Below are positions 1-7,904 of a stretch of 38,304 nt of DNA, one piece after another. Made by a program: the position numbers and the translations under genes. Every line of letters begins with the position of its first letter. Position 1 is the first letter of the stretch. Source of the stretch: Nitrospirae bacterium RBG_16_64_22 (lineage in GTDB: Bacteria; Nitrospirota; RBG-16-64-22); NCBI GenBank assembly GCA_001803795.1, contig MHEK01000094.1, positions 4,758 to 43,061 of the forward strand. Direction: 5' to 3'. The notes under the pieces are model-generated. The model was not told the origin of the DNA and ran no database searches. It saw nothing but the letters and a program-made list of their open reading frames with translations.

Positions 1-2
1 AC

Positions 3-377
3 GCATTCCGGTACGTCCGCTCCCGCTTCGTCGGCGCGCGGAAGGAATTCTTCGAATGCCTCCTCCTGGACGCCCGAAATCGGGCGAGACAGGTCGTCAC
101 CGTCTCGGAAGGGAGCCTGACGGGGTCGATCGTTCACCCGCGGGAGGCGTTTTCCCCCGCTCTCCGGGAGTCCGCGGCGGCCGTTCTGTTCGTCCACAAC
201 CATCCGAGCGGAGATCCGACACCGAGCCATGACGATATTCAACTCACCAAGCGGCTCGTCCAGACGGGGGAGATCCTGGGCATCCCCGTCCTCGATCACC
301 TTATCGTTGGGGATGGAGATGCGTACACGAGTCTGGCCGATCTTGGGCACGTCCCGCCTTCCCGGACGCGCGGCTAA
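3..377 (+). CDS. radC: RadC/JAB-domain protein, 3' part
   Basis: This reading frame enters from the left edge and is absent from the ORF track because its start lies outside the window. It translates to about 124 residues ending at the TAA at 375-377. It contains the JAMM/JAB metal-site signature VHNHPSGDPTPS and, further on, GIPVLDHLIVGDG, both characteristic of the RadC family. The upstream stretch FVGARKEFFECLLLDARN also matches the start of the RadC MPN/JAB domain. RadC proteins are JAB-fold proteins once linked to DNA repair, with an unsettled biochemical role. The C-terminal residues are a short divergent tail, and the stop codon falls inside the first hairpin of the downstream repeat element. 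The N-terminal helix-hairpin-helix part is not visible. Confidence 0.9.
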   Translation, partial: AFRYVRSRFVGARKEFFECLLLDARNRARQVVTVSEGSLTGSIVHPREAFSPALRESAAAVLFVHNHPSGDPTPSHDDIQLTKRLVQTGEILGIPVLDHLIVGDGDAYTSLADLGHVPPSRTRG

Positions 378-522
378 CAGGCCGCATAGAAACAGCAGCC
401 TGTTAGCGGTGCAGGGATGCACCGCCAAATCGCGAGGATTCTTTGTCGAGCGATTTGGAAGACTTGCGCGAATTCACTTCGCGCAAGTCGTGGCTGAAAA
501 AGCCATGGATGGACTTTTTCAG
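373..522. repeat. Run of five consecutive hairpins (REP-like element)
   Basis: Five inverted repeats follow each other with almost no gap: GCTAACAGGC 373-382 with 398-407; GCGGTGCA 406-413 with 418-425; CCAAATCGC 425-433 with 450-458; GACTTGCGCGAA 461-472 with 478-489; and CTGAAAAAG 494-502 with 514-522. All stems are perfect. The element begins at the radC stop codon and runs through the apparent start codon of the next gene. The dense, perfectly paired architecture suggests a REP/BIME-like dispersed element or a structured RNA. Nothing here shows that it is mobile. Confidence 0.75.
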
Positions 523-1158
523 CATCCAGTTAAGTTCCTCCCCGCGGTCTTCCTCCCGGCGCTTCTTCTTGTCGGCGGGTGCGCCGGGCCTCTCCGCCCG
601 ACGATCCAGAAAAGCGGCGACGTCTGGATGCGCGCCGAGCCGCCGCAGGCCCTGGGTCCCGGCGCGCGGGTCGTCGTTCTGCCGGCGCTCTCGGACCCGG
701 GGAACGAGAGGAAAGCGTCCGTCGGCCTGGAGCTTCTCGTCGAAGAGATTCGAAGCAGACGCCCGGGGTGGACGCTGATCCCTGCCGAGACGCTTCTCGA
801 TCCCGCGGCGGCGGGGCCGGCCGGGCCAGCCGAGAAAGACGCGAGGGAAATCCTCGACCGCTCGACCGGCCGCCAGGGGATCTCCGAGGAGGACGCCCGG
901 AAGCTTTCGGCCCTCGCGGGCGCGACTCATCTCGTCCAGATCCGCCTCCTCTTCCTCAAGACCGAGGGGGAGGCCGAGGTCTCGTTCCTGACGACCGTCT
1001 TCCGGGCCGAAACGGGCCAGAAGGTCTGGGAAGGCACGGGGAGGGGCGTCGGCCGGCACACGATCTTCGGCCTGTTCGGCCCGATCTCCGTCCCCGTGTT
1101 CTTCCGGTCGATCGCGAAGGAGGCCGTGCAGGCCGTCGCGGACCGTCTTCCCGACTGA
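505..1158 (+). CDS. Predicted lipoprotein, function unknown
   Basis: The ORF track begins at 229, but the lipoprotein signal starts at ATG 505, giving 217 residues. Residues 10-26 read KFLPAVFLPALLLVGGC, a hydrophobic stretch ending in a lipobox-like VGGC with Cys26 as the lipidation site. The mature part contains ARVVVLPALSD near its start, then a helix-rich middle and a segment ATHLVQIRLLFLKTEGEAEVSF. This layout recalls the periplasmic lipoproteins with a CsgG/TolB-N-like fold, but I do not recognise a specific family. The start codon sits in the loop of the fifth hairpin of the upstream repeat, and the acidic n-region MDGLFQHPVK is atypical for a signal peptide, so the N-terminus may have been supplied by the repeat. 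No clear Shine-Dalgarno sequence precedes ATG 505. Confidence 0.6.
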   Translation: MDGLFQHPVKFLPAVFLPALLLVGGCAGPLRPTIQKSGDVWMRAEPPQALGPGARVVVLPALSDPGNERKASVGLELLVEEIRSRRPGWTLIPAETLLDPAAAGPAGPAEKDAREILDRSTGRQGISEEDARKLSALAGATHLVQIRLLFLKTEGEAEVSFLTTVFRAETGQKVWEGTGRGVGRHTIFGLFGPISVPVFFRSIAKEAVQAVADRLPD

Positions 1159-1247
1159 GTTTCCGCTTTACGGTCGTCTCCAGAGAAAGCGGCGGCCCCT
1201 CCACGACGGCCTTATGTCGCGGGGCAGGGCGGTCGATGAGACTATGA

Positions 1248-1389
1248 CATAGCGGCATAAATCTACTGCGCGTCTCCCATGCGGTGTTGGGCGGTGCTCG
1301 CGATCCTCACATACTGACGTGTATGCTCCGGTCGCTGTGCTCCGTCCGCCCCCGCCTGGAAGCCGCTCGTTGCGATTTATGCCGCTATG
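1248..1389. repeat. 142-bp element bounded by 16-bp perfect inverted repeats
   Basis: CATAGCGGCATAAATC at 1248-1263 is repeated exactly in inverse orientation at 1374-1389, with about 110 bp between. The interior has no convincing ORF. The size and terminal symmetry resemble a MITE, or alternatively a regulatory dyad upstream of the MshEN-CheX gene. I see no target-site duplication in the flanking bases. Confidence 0.55.
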
Positions 1390-1416
1390 TATTCTGAGCG
1401 TGTCGGGGGAGACCGC

Positions 1417-2280
1417 GTGGCGGTTCGATTCTTCGGCCAGTTCCTGATCGAAAAGGGATACCTCACGATGGAGCAGTTGGCGCGGGCCGTCTCCCTCCAG
1501 GAATCCCAGAACCACCGTTTCGGCGATCTGGCCGTCCAGATGGGCCTTCTTTCGCCGGAAGATGTCCGCCACGTCATCCAGGCCCAGCGGCGGATCGACC
1601 TTCCGTTCGGCGAGACCGCGCGCTATCTGGGCCTGATTGACGAATCGGCCGTCGAAAAAGTCCTTTCCGCCCAGAAGACCAACCGGCTTCAACTGGGGGA
1701 GGCCGCCGCCCGCCTGGGGTTCATGACGACCGAGGTTGTTTCCCGCGCCCTTGAGGAGTTCTGGGCGGAGGAAATGAGCCAGGCCGTCTCCATTCCTCCC
1801 TTGCCGCCGGACCTCCCGCACCACGCCGTGGTCCAGGCCCTTCTGGGAATCGTTTCCCGGCAGATCGTCCGTTTCGTGGGCCAGCCCGTGAGATACGGAC
1901 AGGGGGAGCGGGCGGGGGCGGAGGCGATCCGCTGGGACGGGATGGGGTGCCGGATCAGGCTCACGGGTTCGGCCGACGGATGGCTTCTCTTTCTCGTTCC
2001 GTCCGATCTTGCGGCGCGGATCGCCGGGCAGATGCTCGGCCTTCGGCCCGAGGAATTGTCTTCCGAAATGCCCGAAGAAGGGCTCAAGGAGTTCGTCAAT
2101 ATCGTCGCCGGCCACTGGTCGAGCCACGACGTCCATGGAGAAGCCGGTCCCGACATCGGATTCCCCGAGATGACTTCTTTCCCCCTGTCGATGGAGAGCG
2201 CTTCCGGCGTGCTCGTGCCGGCCCACACGCCTCTTCAATCGTTCGCGCTCGGCTTCTTCTCCGTCCGAAAAGCAGGATGA
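1417..2280 (+). CDS. MshEN/GspE-N-like domain plus CheX-like phosphatase domain
   Basis: The track starts at ATG 1387, but GTG 1417 has a strong GGGGGAGA ribosome binding site six bases upstream and begins VAVRFFGQFLIEKGYL, so I choose it (287 residues). Residues ~1-125 contain repeated segments of the type GQFLIEKGYLTMEQLARAV and FGDLAVQMGLLSPEDV, as in the N-terminal domain of GspE/PilB ATPases (MshEN, which binds cyclic-di-GMP in some proteins). The C-terminal ~140 residues contain AGQMLG, LKEFVNIVAGHW and a terminal beta stretch, resembling CheX/CheC-like domains. There is no ATPase domain. The protein may link a signalling input to chemotaxis or motility control. That role is inference; the domain reading is by eye. 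Confidence 0.65.
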   Translation: MAVRFFGQFLIEKGYLTMEQLARAVSLQESQNHRFGDLAVQMGLLSPEDVRHVIQAQRRIDLPFGETARYLGLIDESAVEKVLSAQKTNRLQLGEAAARLGFMTTEVVSRALEEFWAEEMSQAVSIPPLPPDLPHHAVVQALLGIVSRQIVRFVGQPVRYGQGERAGAEAIRWDGMGCRIRLTGSADGWLLFLVPSDLAARIAGQMLGLRPEELSSEMPEEGLKEFVNIVAGHWSSHDVHGEAGPDIGFPEMTSFPLSMESASGVLVPAHTPLQSFALGFFSVRKAG

Positions 2281-2284
2281 ACAT

Positions 2285-2437
2285 AAAAACCGCAATTCAT
2301 TCACCGCGGAGGACGCGGAGGAACATCTTTTCGGGCGGTTTTGACGCTCACCTGCCCGGTGAGGTCGGTGTGTCTTCCAACCCCTGGAATTCCTTTGCGT
2401 TCTCTGCGTGCTCAGCGGTTCAACTGCTCTTTCTAGG
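2285..2437 (+). repeat. Dispersed ~160-bp repeat, copy A
   Basis: The stretch from AAAAACCGCAATTCATTCACC to GCGGTTCAACTGCTCTTTCTAGG matches, in inverse orientation, the stretch 4308-4474 with roughly one difference every six to ten bases plus a few small indels. The ends are AT-rich and the body contains CCGCGGAGGACGCGGAGG and CCTTTGCGTTCTCTGCGTG. It lies between the CheX-like gene and the purH promoter, and no credible ORF is present. Confidence 0.75.
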
Positions 2438-2447
2438 ATGAATTCTC

Positions 2448-2476
2448 TTGTGACTCCTCCCCCCGTTCAGTAAAAT
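2448..2476 (+). promoter_or_regulatory. Putative sigma70 promoter of purH
   Basis: TTGTGA at 2448-2453 and TAAAAT at 2471-2476 are separated by exactly 17 bases. The -10 box matches the consensus in five of six positions and the -35 in four of six. It lies just after repeat copy A and 62 bp before the purH start. Confidence 0.5.
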
Positions 2477-2496
2477 TCCGGCCCTGTCTTTTCGAT

Positions 2497-2516
2497 TCCC
2501 CCCGGATCCGGGGGGA
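2497..2516. promoter_or_regulatory. 20-bp perfect palindrome in the purH leader
   Basis: TCCCCCCGGATCCGGGGGGA is its own reverse complement. It falls between the predicted purH transcription start and the GGGGGG ribosome binding site at about 2530-2535. It could form a hairpin in the mRNA, its C-run could pair with the G-rich ribosome binding site, or it could be a protein operator. There is no T-run, so it is not a standard terminator. Confidence 0.5.
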
Positions 2517-2538
2517 CATCCGACACGCTGGGGGGTTC

Positions 2539-4119
2539 ATGGCATCACAAGCCAGGCGCGCGCTTATTTCCGTTTCCGACAAGCACGGCATCCTCGACTT
2601 GGCCCGCGGCCTTTCCGCCATGGGTTGGGAGATCGTTTCCACCGGCGGCACGGCCCGGGCGCTCGCTGAAGCGGGCCTGAACGTCCGGGATGTCGCCAGC
2701 GTGACCGGCTTTCCCGAAATGCTGGACGGACGGGTCAAGACGCTCCATCCGAAAGTCCACGGGGGACTCCTCGGTATCCGGAAGAACCCCTCGCACCGCG
2801 AGCAGATGGCGGCGCAAGGAATCGAACCGATCGACCTCGTCGCCGTGAATCTCTACCCGTTCGAGGAGACGATCGGGAGGCCCGGCGCGACGCTCGACGA
2901 GGCGATCGAGAACATCGACATCGGCGGCCCCGCCATGCTCCGGTCGGCGGCCAAGAACTTCCGCGACGTGATCGTTCTGGCCGACCCGCGCGACTACGCG
3001 GGCGTTCTGGCCGAGATCCAGAAGACGGGGGACCTGCCCGAGGCGGCGCGGTACGAGCTTGCGCGGAAAGTCTTCGCCCACACGGGCCGGTACGATGCCT
3101 TGATCGCGTCGTACCTCGAGCGGCGGGACGAGGCCGGGAGCCCCGTCAAAGCAGGGGAGATGCCTTCGCTCCTGACGCTCCAGTTCGAAAAGATCCAGGG
3201 CCTCCGCTACGGCGAGAACCCGCATCAGCGCGCCGCCTTCTATCGCGACATGGCGCCGTCCGCGCCGTCCATCGCCGCCGCCCGCGCGCTTCAGGGCAAG
3301 GAACTCTCGTTCAACAACGTCCTGGACGCCGACTCGGCGCTGGCCCTCGTGCTGGAGTTCGACGCCCCGGCGGCCGCGGTCATCAAGCACAACAATCCGT
3401 GCGGCGTCGCGACGGGCTCCCGGCTCGTCGAGGCCTACCGGAAGGCGAAGGCCACGGACCCCGTCTCCGCCTTCGGGGGCGTGATCGCCTTCAACCGGAA
3501 GGTCGACCAGGAGACGGCGGCGGAAGTGACGAGCCTGTTCGCCGAGGTCGTCATTGCGCCCGGATTCGACGCCCCGGCCCTGGCGGTTTTCGCGAAGAAG
3601 CCGGCCCTGCGCCTGTTGGACGTCGGCCCGAATCTGTCGCGTCCCGCTGGCGGGATCGATCTCAAGAAGGTGCGGGGAGGACTTCTTGTCCAGGAACGGG
3701 ACACGGGGCGGATCGAGGATTTTCCCTCGCTTGTCGTTCCGACCCGGCGGAGACCCACGGACGAGGAGATGGCCGGGATTGCCTTCGCCTGGCGGGTCGC
3801 CAAGCACGTGAAATCGAACGCGATCGTCTACGCCGTCGCGGGGCAGACGATAGGGATCGGGGCCGGCCAGATGAGCCGGGTCGATTCGGCGCGGCTGGGG
3901 ATCGTCAAGGCCGAATCGTCCGGCATGAGCGTCCGGGGAAGCGTGATGGCTTCGGACGCCTTCTTCCCGTTCCGGGACGGGATCGACGCGGCGGCCCAGG
4001 CCGGCGTCACGGCGATCGTCCAGCCGGGCGGGTCGGTCAAGGACGCGGAGGTCGTCGCCGCGGCGGACGAGCACGGCCTTGCGATGGTGTTTACGGGCAT
4101 GCGCCATTTCCGGCACTAG
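2539..4119 (+). CDS. purH: Bifunctional AICAR formyltransferase / IMP cyclohydrolase
   Basis: PurH catalyses the last two steps of de novo purine synthesis: formylation of AICAR with 10-formyl-THF, then ring closure to IMP. The 526-residue length is normal. The N-terminal MGS-like cyclohydrolase domain shows [20 protein letters not shown] and [16 protein letters not shown]. The C-terminal transformylase domain has the catalytic KHNNPCG and GQMSRVDS near the end. The ATG at 2539 follows a GGGGGG ribosome binding site. It lies upstream of purD and purE on the same strand, but is separated from purD by a ~358-bp gap holding repeat copy B, so the block may not be one transcript. Confidence 0.97.
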   Translation: MASQARRALISVSDKHGILDLARGLSAMGWEIVSTGGTARALAEAGLNVRDVASVTGFPEMLDGRVKTLHPKVHGGLLGIRKNPSHREQMAAQGIEPIDLVAVNLYPFEETIGRPGATLDEAIENIDIGGPAMLRSAAKNFRDVIVLADPRDYAGVLAEIQKTGDLPEAARYELARKVFAHTGRYDALIASYLERRDEAGSPVKAGEMPSLLTLQFEKIQGLRYGENPHQRAAFYRDMAPSAPSIAAARALQGKELSFNNVLDADSALALVLEFDAPAAAVIKHNNPCGVATGSRLVEAYRKAKATDPVSAFGGVIAFNRKVDQETAAEVTSLFAEVVIAPGFDAPALAVFAKKPALRLLDVGPNLSRPAGGIDLKKVRGGLLVQERDTGRIEDFPSLVVPTRRRPTDEEMAGIAFAWRVAKHVKSNAIVYAVAGQTIGIGAGQMSRVDSARLGIVKAESSGMSVRGSVMASDAFFPFRDGIDAAAQAGVTAIVQPGGSVKDAEVVAAADEHGLAMVFTGMRHFRH

Positions 4120-4156
4120 GCGGCCGCTCTGGCGATAACCGTCGCATCTCTTCATT

Positions 4157-4183
4157 CTCGGCTGGCTCGGCCGGCTCGGCCGG
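4157..4183. repeat. Tandem 9-bp repeat, three units
   Basis: CTCGGCTGG CTCGGCCGG CTCGGCCGG lies in the purH-purD gap. It is one of several 9-bp direct repeats in the window (see 7768-7794, 35391-35435 and 35800-35844). The rest of the gap before repeat copy B (4184-4307) holds nothing I can identify. A short minus-strand ORF across it has no recognisable family. Confidence 0.6.
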
Positions 4184-4307
4184 CGCCAATCCTCGACGTA
4201 TTTCACGATACGCCTCCGGTTGGCGCCTCCCTGCGGCCTCGATCTGCTCGGTTCTCGCCAGAGCGACGGTGATGGTTGGGGTTTTGAGCACGAAGAGGGC
4301 CGCATGA

Positions 4308-4474
4308 ACCTAGAAAAAGCAGTTGAACCGCGGAGCACGCAGAGGACGCAAAGGAGTTCATGGGATTGGAAGGCACATCGACCTCGCCAGACAGGCGAGC
4401 ATCAAAACCGCCCGAAAAGACGTTCCTCCCCCGATTGGATCGGGGTCCTCTGCGGTGAGTGAACTGCGGTTTTT
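4308..4474 (-). repeat. Dispersed ~160-bp repeat, copy B (inverted relative to copy A)
   Basis: The reverse complement of this stretch reads like copy A at 2285-2437, including TTTTCGGGCGGTTTTGA and CTCTGCGTGCTCCGCGGTTCAACTGC. It ends four bases before the purD start, so purD appears to lack a well-spaced Shine-Dalgarno of its own, with only AGG directly against the ATG. Copies A and B face each other across purH. Confidence 0.75.
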
Positions 4475-4477
4475 AGG

Positions 4478-5755
4478 ATGAAGATCCTCGTGATCGGATC
4501 CGGAGGGCGGGAGCACGCGCTGGCCTGGAAGATCGCCCAGTCGCCTCGCGTCACGAAGGTTGTCGTGGCGCCGGGAAACGGCGGGATCCGCCGGAGCTTC
4601 GAATACGCGGACGTCGGGACGGACGACATCGACGGGCTCGTCTCCCTGGCCGAGGGCGGGGGGTTCGACCTCGTGGTCGTCGGGCCGGAAGGGCCTCTCG
4701 TTCAAGGATTGGCGGACGCGCTTACGGAGAAGGGGATCCGGGTCTTCGGCCCGTCAAGAGGCGCGGCGGAGATCGAGGGGAGCAAGCGGTTCGCGAAGGA
4801 GTTCATGGCCCGCCACGGCATCCCGACGGCCGCGTTCGACGCGGCCGTCAGCCCAGAGGCCGCCCGGAAGATCGTCCGACGGTTCGGCCCGCCCGTCGTC
4901 GTCAAGGCGGATGGGCTCGCGGCGGGGAAGGGCGTCGTCGTCGCGGGCACGCTCGCGGAGGCGGACGCCGCGATCGAGACGATGATGGTCGAGAAGGCCT
5001 TTGGGAACGCGGCCGACTGCGTGGTCATCGAGGAGTGCCTGAGAGGGCGGGAGGCCTCGTTCATGGCCGTGAGCGACGGGATGTCGATCCTCCCTCTGGA
5101 GACGGCGCAGGATCACAAGCGGGTTGGGGACGGCGATACGGGACCCAACACAGGCGGCATGGGGGCTTTCTCTCCGGCGCCGGGGATCGGCCGGGCGCTC
5201 TTCGAGGAGGTCCAGGAGACGGTTCTTCGGAAAGCCGTCGCCGGCCTCCGAAAGGAAGGGCGCCCTTTCCGCGGGGTTCTTTACGCGGGGCTCATGCTGA
5301 CGGCGGACGGCCCCCGGGTCCTCGAGTTCAACGCGCGGTTCGGCGATCCGGAGACTCAGCCCGTCCTGATGCGGCTCGAATCCGACCTGGTCGATCTCAT
5401 GGAGGCGGCGGTGGATGGGAATCTTTCGCGCGCGAAAGCCGAATGGAAGAGCGACACGGCCGTCTGCGTCGTGGCCGCGGCGAAAGGGTACCCGGCCCGG
5501 CCCGAGACGGGCCAGGCGATCGAAGGACTGGACGAGGCGGCACGCTGGCCCCAGACCGTCGTGTTCCACGGGGGGACGAGGCTCGCCGGCGGCAGGATCG
5601 TCACGAGCGGCGGCCGCGTCCTGGGCGTGACGTCCCTCGGAAGGGACCTTGCGGAAGCCCGGCGACGGGCCTATGGGGCGATGGCCGAAATCCGCTATGA
5701 TGGCATGCACTACCGGCGCGACATCGGACTCTTGTCGCAGGGGGAGGCGAGATGA
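4478..5755 (+). CDS. purD: Phosphoribosylamine-glycine ligase (GAR synthetase)
   Basis: PurD joins glycine to phosphoribosylamine with ATP, the second step of purine synthesis. The 425-residue protein has the family order: N-terminal Rossmann-like part MKILVIGSGGREHALAWK, the ATP-grasp region with PVVVKADGLAAGKGVVVA, the motif GPNTGGMGAFSP, and the metal/ATP site EFNARFGDPETQ. The end overlaps the purE start by four bases (ATGA), implying translational coupling. The start at 4478 is fixed by the conserved N-terminus, even though the upstream sequence is repeat-derived and lacks a spaced ribosome binding site. Confidence 0.96.
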   Translation: MKILVIGSGGREHALAWKIAQSPRVTKVVVAPGNGGIRRSFEYADVGTDDIDGLVSLAEGGGFDLVVVGPEGPLVQGLADALTEKGIRVFGPSRGAAEIEGSKRFAKEFMARHGIPTAAFDAAVSPEAARKIVRRFGPPVVVKADGLAAGKGVVVAGTLAEADAAIETMMVEKAFGNAADCVVIEECLRGREASFMAVSDGMSILPLETAQDHKRVGDGDTGPNTGGMGAFSPAPGIGRALFEEVQETVLRKAVAGLRKEGRPFRGVLYAGLMLTADGPRVLEFNARFGDPETQPVLMRLESDLVDLMEAAVDGNLSRAKAEWKSDTAVCVVAAAKGYPARPETGQAIEGLDEAARWPQTVVFHGGTRLAGGRIVTSGGRVLGVTSLGRDLAEARRRAYGAMAEIRYDGMHYRRDIGLLSQGEAR

Positions 5756-6282
5756 AAAAGCCGCGGCCGCGGGTCGGGATCGTGATGGGGAGCGACTCGG
5801 ACGCTCCCGTGATGGAAGAGGCGGCCAGGATCCTCGACACGTTCGGCGTTCCGTACGAGATGACGGTCACGTCCGCGCACCGGTCGCCGGCCCGGACGCG
5901 AACGATCGTTTCCCAGGCGGTCCGCGCCGGAGTCCGCGTCTTTATCGTCGGCGCGGGGGCGGCGGCCCACCTGCCCGGCGTCGTCGCCGCCGAGACGCCC
6001 CTTCCCGTCATCGGCGTGCCGATCGACTCCTCATCGCTCGCGGGCCTTGACGCCCTTCTGTCGATCGTCCAGATGCCCGGCGGGGTTCCCGTGGCGACGA
6101 TGGCCATCGGCAAAGCGGGGGCGAAGAATGCCGGTATCCTGGCGGTCCAGATCCTCGCCGAGGGAGACCCGGAGCTCCGGGCGCGTCTCGCCAAGTTCAA
6201 GGCCGGCCAGGAGACAGAAGTCGCCCAGCGGGCGGCCCGCCTGAAGAAGATTCGGGAGAGGGCGGCCGGCCCCGGGCGCTGA
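5752..6282 (+). CDS. purE: N5-CAIR mutase (class I PurE)
   Basis: PurE moves the carboxyl group of N5-carboxyaminoimidazole ribonucleotide to C4 to give CAIR. The 176-residue protein shows the phosphate loop VGIVMGSDSDAPVMEEA, the catalytic SAHRSP and a GAGAAAHLPGVVAA region, all expected of class I PurE. It overlaps purD by four bases. No purK is present nearby, so N5-CAIR formation must be encoded elsewhere, or the enzyme uses another route. The C-terminus is a short charged, Lys/Arg-rich tail. Confidence 0.95.
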   Translation: MKKPRPRVGIVMGSDSDAPVMEEAARILDTFGVPYEMTVTSAHRSPARTRTIVSQAVRAGVRVFIVGAGAAAHLPGVVAAETPLPVIGVPIDSSSLAGLDALLSIVQMPGGVPVATMAIGKAGAKNAGILAVQILAEGDPELRARLAKFKAGQETEVAQRAARLKKIRERAAGPGR

Positions 6283-6293
6283 GGAGGCGGCGC

Positions 6294-6926
6294 GTGGAGC
6301 GGGTCCGGATCGAACCGGGAACGGAGGCGCAGGCCGTCGCCCGCGCGGCGGAAGTCGTCCGAACCGGGGGTCTGATCGCCTTCCCCACCGATACATATTA
6401 CGGGCTCGGCGCCGATCCGATGAACGAGCGGGCAATAGCCCGGATATTCGTTGCCAAGCGGAGGGCCCTGGAGAAGCCGGTGCTGATACTGATCGCCGAT
6501 CCGAGCGAGGTCGGCCGCTTCGCCGTCGATCCGCCCGAATCCGCGCGGCGCCTGATCGAAGCGTTCTGGCCGGGCCCGCTGACGCTGATCCTGAAAGCCG
6601 TTCCGGCCTTCCCGTCTCTCCTGCACGCGGGCACGGGGAGAATCGGAATTCGTTGTCCGGGCCTTCCGCTCGCGCGGGATCTCGCCCGGGCCGCGGGAGG
6701 GGCGATCACGGCGACCTCGGCCAACGTCTCCGGGAGGGGGCCGATCGACACGGCGGACGAAGTCGCCGCCCAGCTCGGAGACAGGATCGATCTTCTCCTT
6801 GACGCGGGCCGGACGCCGGGCGGGAAGGAATCGACGGTCGTTTCCGTGGAGTCGGGGGTCGTGAGAGTCGAGCGCGAGGGACGGATCGCCGAGGAGCAAA
6901 TCCGAACGGTGGTGGGGGGAAGCTGA
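6294..6926 (+). CDS. tsaC: L-threonylcarbamoyladenylate synthase (Sua5/YciO/YrdC family)
   Basis: The 210-residue protein has a single YrdC-like domain with GGLIAFPTDTYYGLG, KRRALEKPVLILI, FWPGPLTLIL and ATSANVSG, the signatures of the enzyme that makes the threonylcarbamoyl-AMP used for tRNA t6A37. It lacks the extra C-terminal Sua5 domain, so it is the short TsaC/YwlC-like form. The start is GTG 6294, six bases after a GAGGAGG ribosome binding site at 6281-6287 that immediately follows purE. It is probably co-transcribed with purDE. Confidence 0.88.
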   Translation: MERVRIEPGTEAQAVARAAEVVRTGGLIAFPTDTYYGLGADPMNERAIARIFVAKRRALEKPVLILIADPSEVGRFAVDPPESARRLIEAFWPGPLTLILKAVPAFPSLLHAGTGRIGIRCPGLPLARDLARAAGGAITATSANVSGRGPIDTADEVAAQLGDRIDLLLDAGRTPGGKESTVVSVESGVVRVEREGRIAEEQIRTVVGGS

Positions 6927-6952
6927 GCGGTGGCGAAAGGGCGGAACGACTG

Positions 6953-7846
6953 ATGGAAGAGCTGGAATGGGTCATTCCCTTTGTGCCGAGCGAGGACGTT
7001 TTCTTGCTCGGGATCGTGCCCGGGATCGAGTGGGTGCTTGCGGCGGTCCTCGCGGTGTACGCGGCCCATTCCCTCTACGGGGGCCTTATTCCTCAGAGTC
7101 AGCTCTTCGGCCCCATATTCCGCGGACGGTCCGGCGCGGGCCGGGTCGTGGCGCTCACGTTTGATGACGGTCCTCATCCCACGGCGACACGCCAGGTTAT
7201 GGACATCCTGGAAGCGCGCGAGGCGCGAGGGACGTTCTTCGTCATCGGACGCCACGCGAAGGCCTATCCTGACATCGTGCGTGAAATCGTACGGCGGGGA
7301 CACGAGGTGGGAAACCACACGCAGAGCCATTCCTGGCTCATGGCGCTGGCGCTGTCCCGGAAGACGCGCGACGAGATCGAGAACTGCCAGGAGACGATCC
7401 TGAGAATCGCCGGCCTTCGGCCCCGGCTCTATAGACAGCCCATCGGGTTCAAGAATCCGTTTCTGTTTCGGCAACTGAAACGGTCCGGTCTCACGGCCAT
7501 CGGCTGGCAGGCCCGCGGGTTCGACTCGCACGCCGGCGATTCAGGCCCGGTCGTTCGGCGGATTCTCCGCAAGGTGCGGCAAGGAAGGATCATCGCCCTC
7601 CACGACGGGTGCGACATGGAAATGGGCCGGGATCGAACCGCCACGATCGAGGCCCTGTCGGCGGTCCTGGATGGGTTGGCGCGGGAGGGGTACCGGTTCA
7701 CGACTGTCTCCCGTCTGCTGGGAGAATCTCCCTATCAATCGGGGCTGCAGGATGGCACGGTTCAATCGCATCCGGCGCATCCGGCGCATCCGGGGAGAAG
7801 CGCGTTCGCCGTTCAGTCGGATTCCCCAAATCAGCCTGCGGCCTGA
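6953..7846 (+). CDS. Membrane-anchored polysaccharide deacetylase (NodB domain)
   Basis: The 297-residue protein begins with a hydrophobic segment at about residues 17-45 (LLGIVPGIEWVLAAVLAVYA), probably one membrane anchor. The NodB/CE4 catalytic domain follows: ALTFDDGPHP holds the paired aspartates, EVGNHTQSH the metal-binding HxxxH, RQPIGFKNP the motif-3 arginine, and IIALHDG the catalytic histidine. Such enzymes remove acetyl groups from N-acetylglucosamine polymers at the cell envelope; the substrate here is unknown. The last ~40 residues are low complexity and contain a 9-bp tandem repeat encoding HPAHPAHPG. It sits 26 bp downstream of tsaC. Confidence 0.85.
   Translation: MEELEWVIPFVPSEDVFLLGIVPGIEWVLAAVLAVYAAHSLYGGLIPQSQLFGPIFRGRSGAGRVVALTFDDGPHPTATRQVMDILEAREARGTFFVIGRHAKAYPDIVREIVRRGHEVGNHTQSHSWLMALALSRKTRDEIENCQETILRIAGLRPRLYRQPIGFKNPFLFRQLKRSGLTAIGWQARGFDSHAGDSGPVVRRILRKVRQGRIIALHDGCDMEMGRDRTATIEALSAVLDGLAREGYRFTTVSRLLGESPYQSGLQDGTVQSHPAHPAHPGRSAFAVQSDSPNQPAA
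7768..7794. repeat. Tandem 9-bp repeat inside the deacetylase 3' end
   Basis: Three units GCATCCGGC, GCATCCGGC, GCATCCGGG are read in frame as HPAHPAHPG near the deacetylase C-terminus. The unit length matches the other 9-bp repeats in the window. Confidence 0.6.
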
Positions 7847-7904
7847 TGCCCGCCCGGCCCCTTGAAGCGCGGCCGGCCCGGCGTCAAGAAAAGCCCCCGA
7901 AGGA

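Noticed and set aside
2545-4338. 597-aa minus-strand ORF over purH
   Set aside because: Shadow of purH; composition is highly charged and motif-free.
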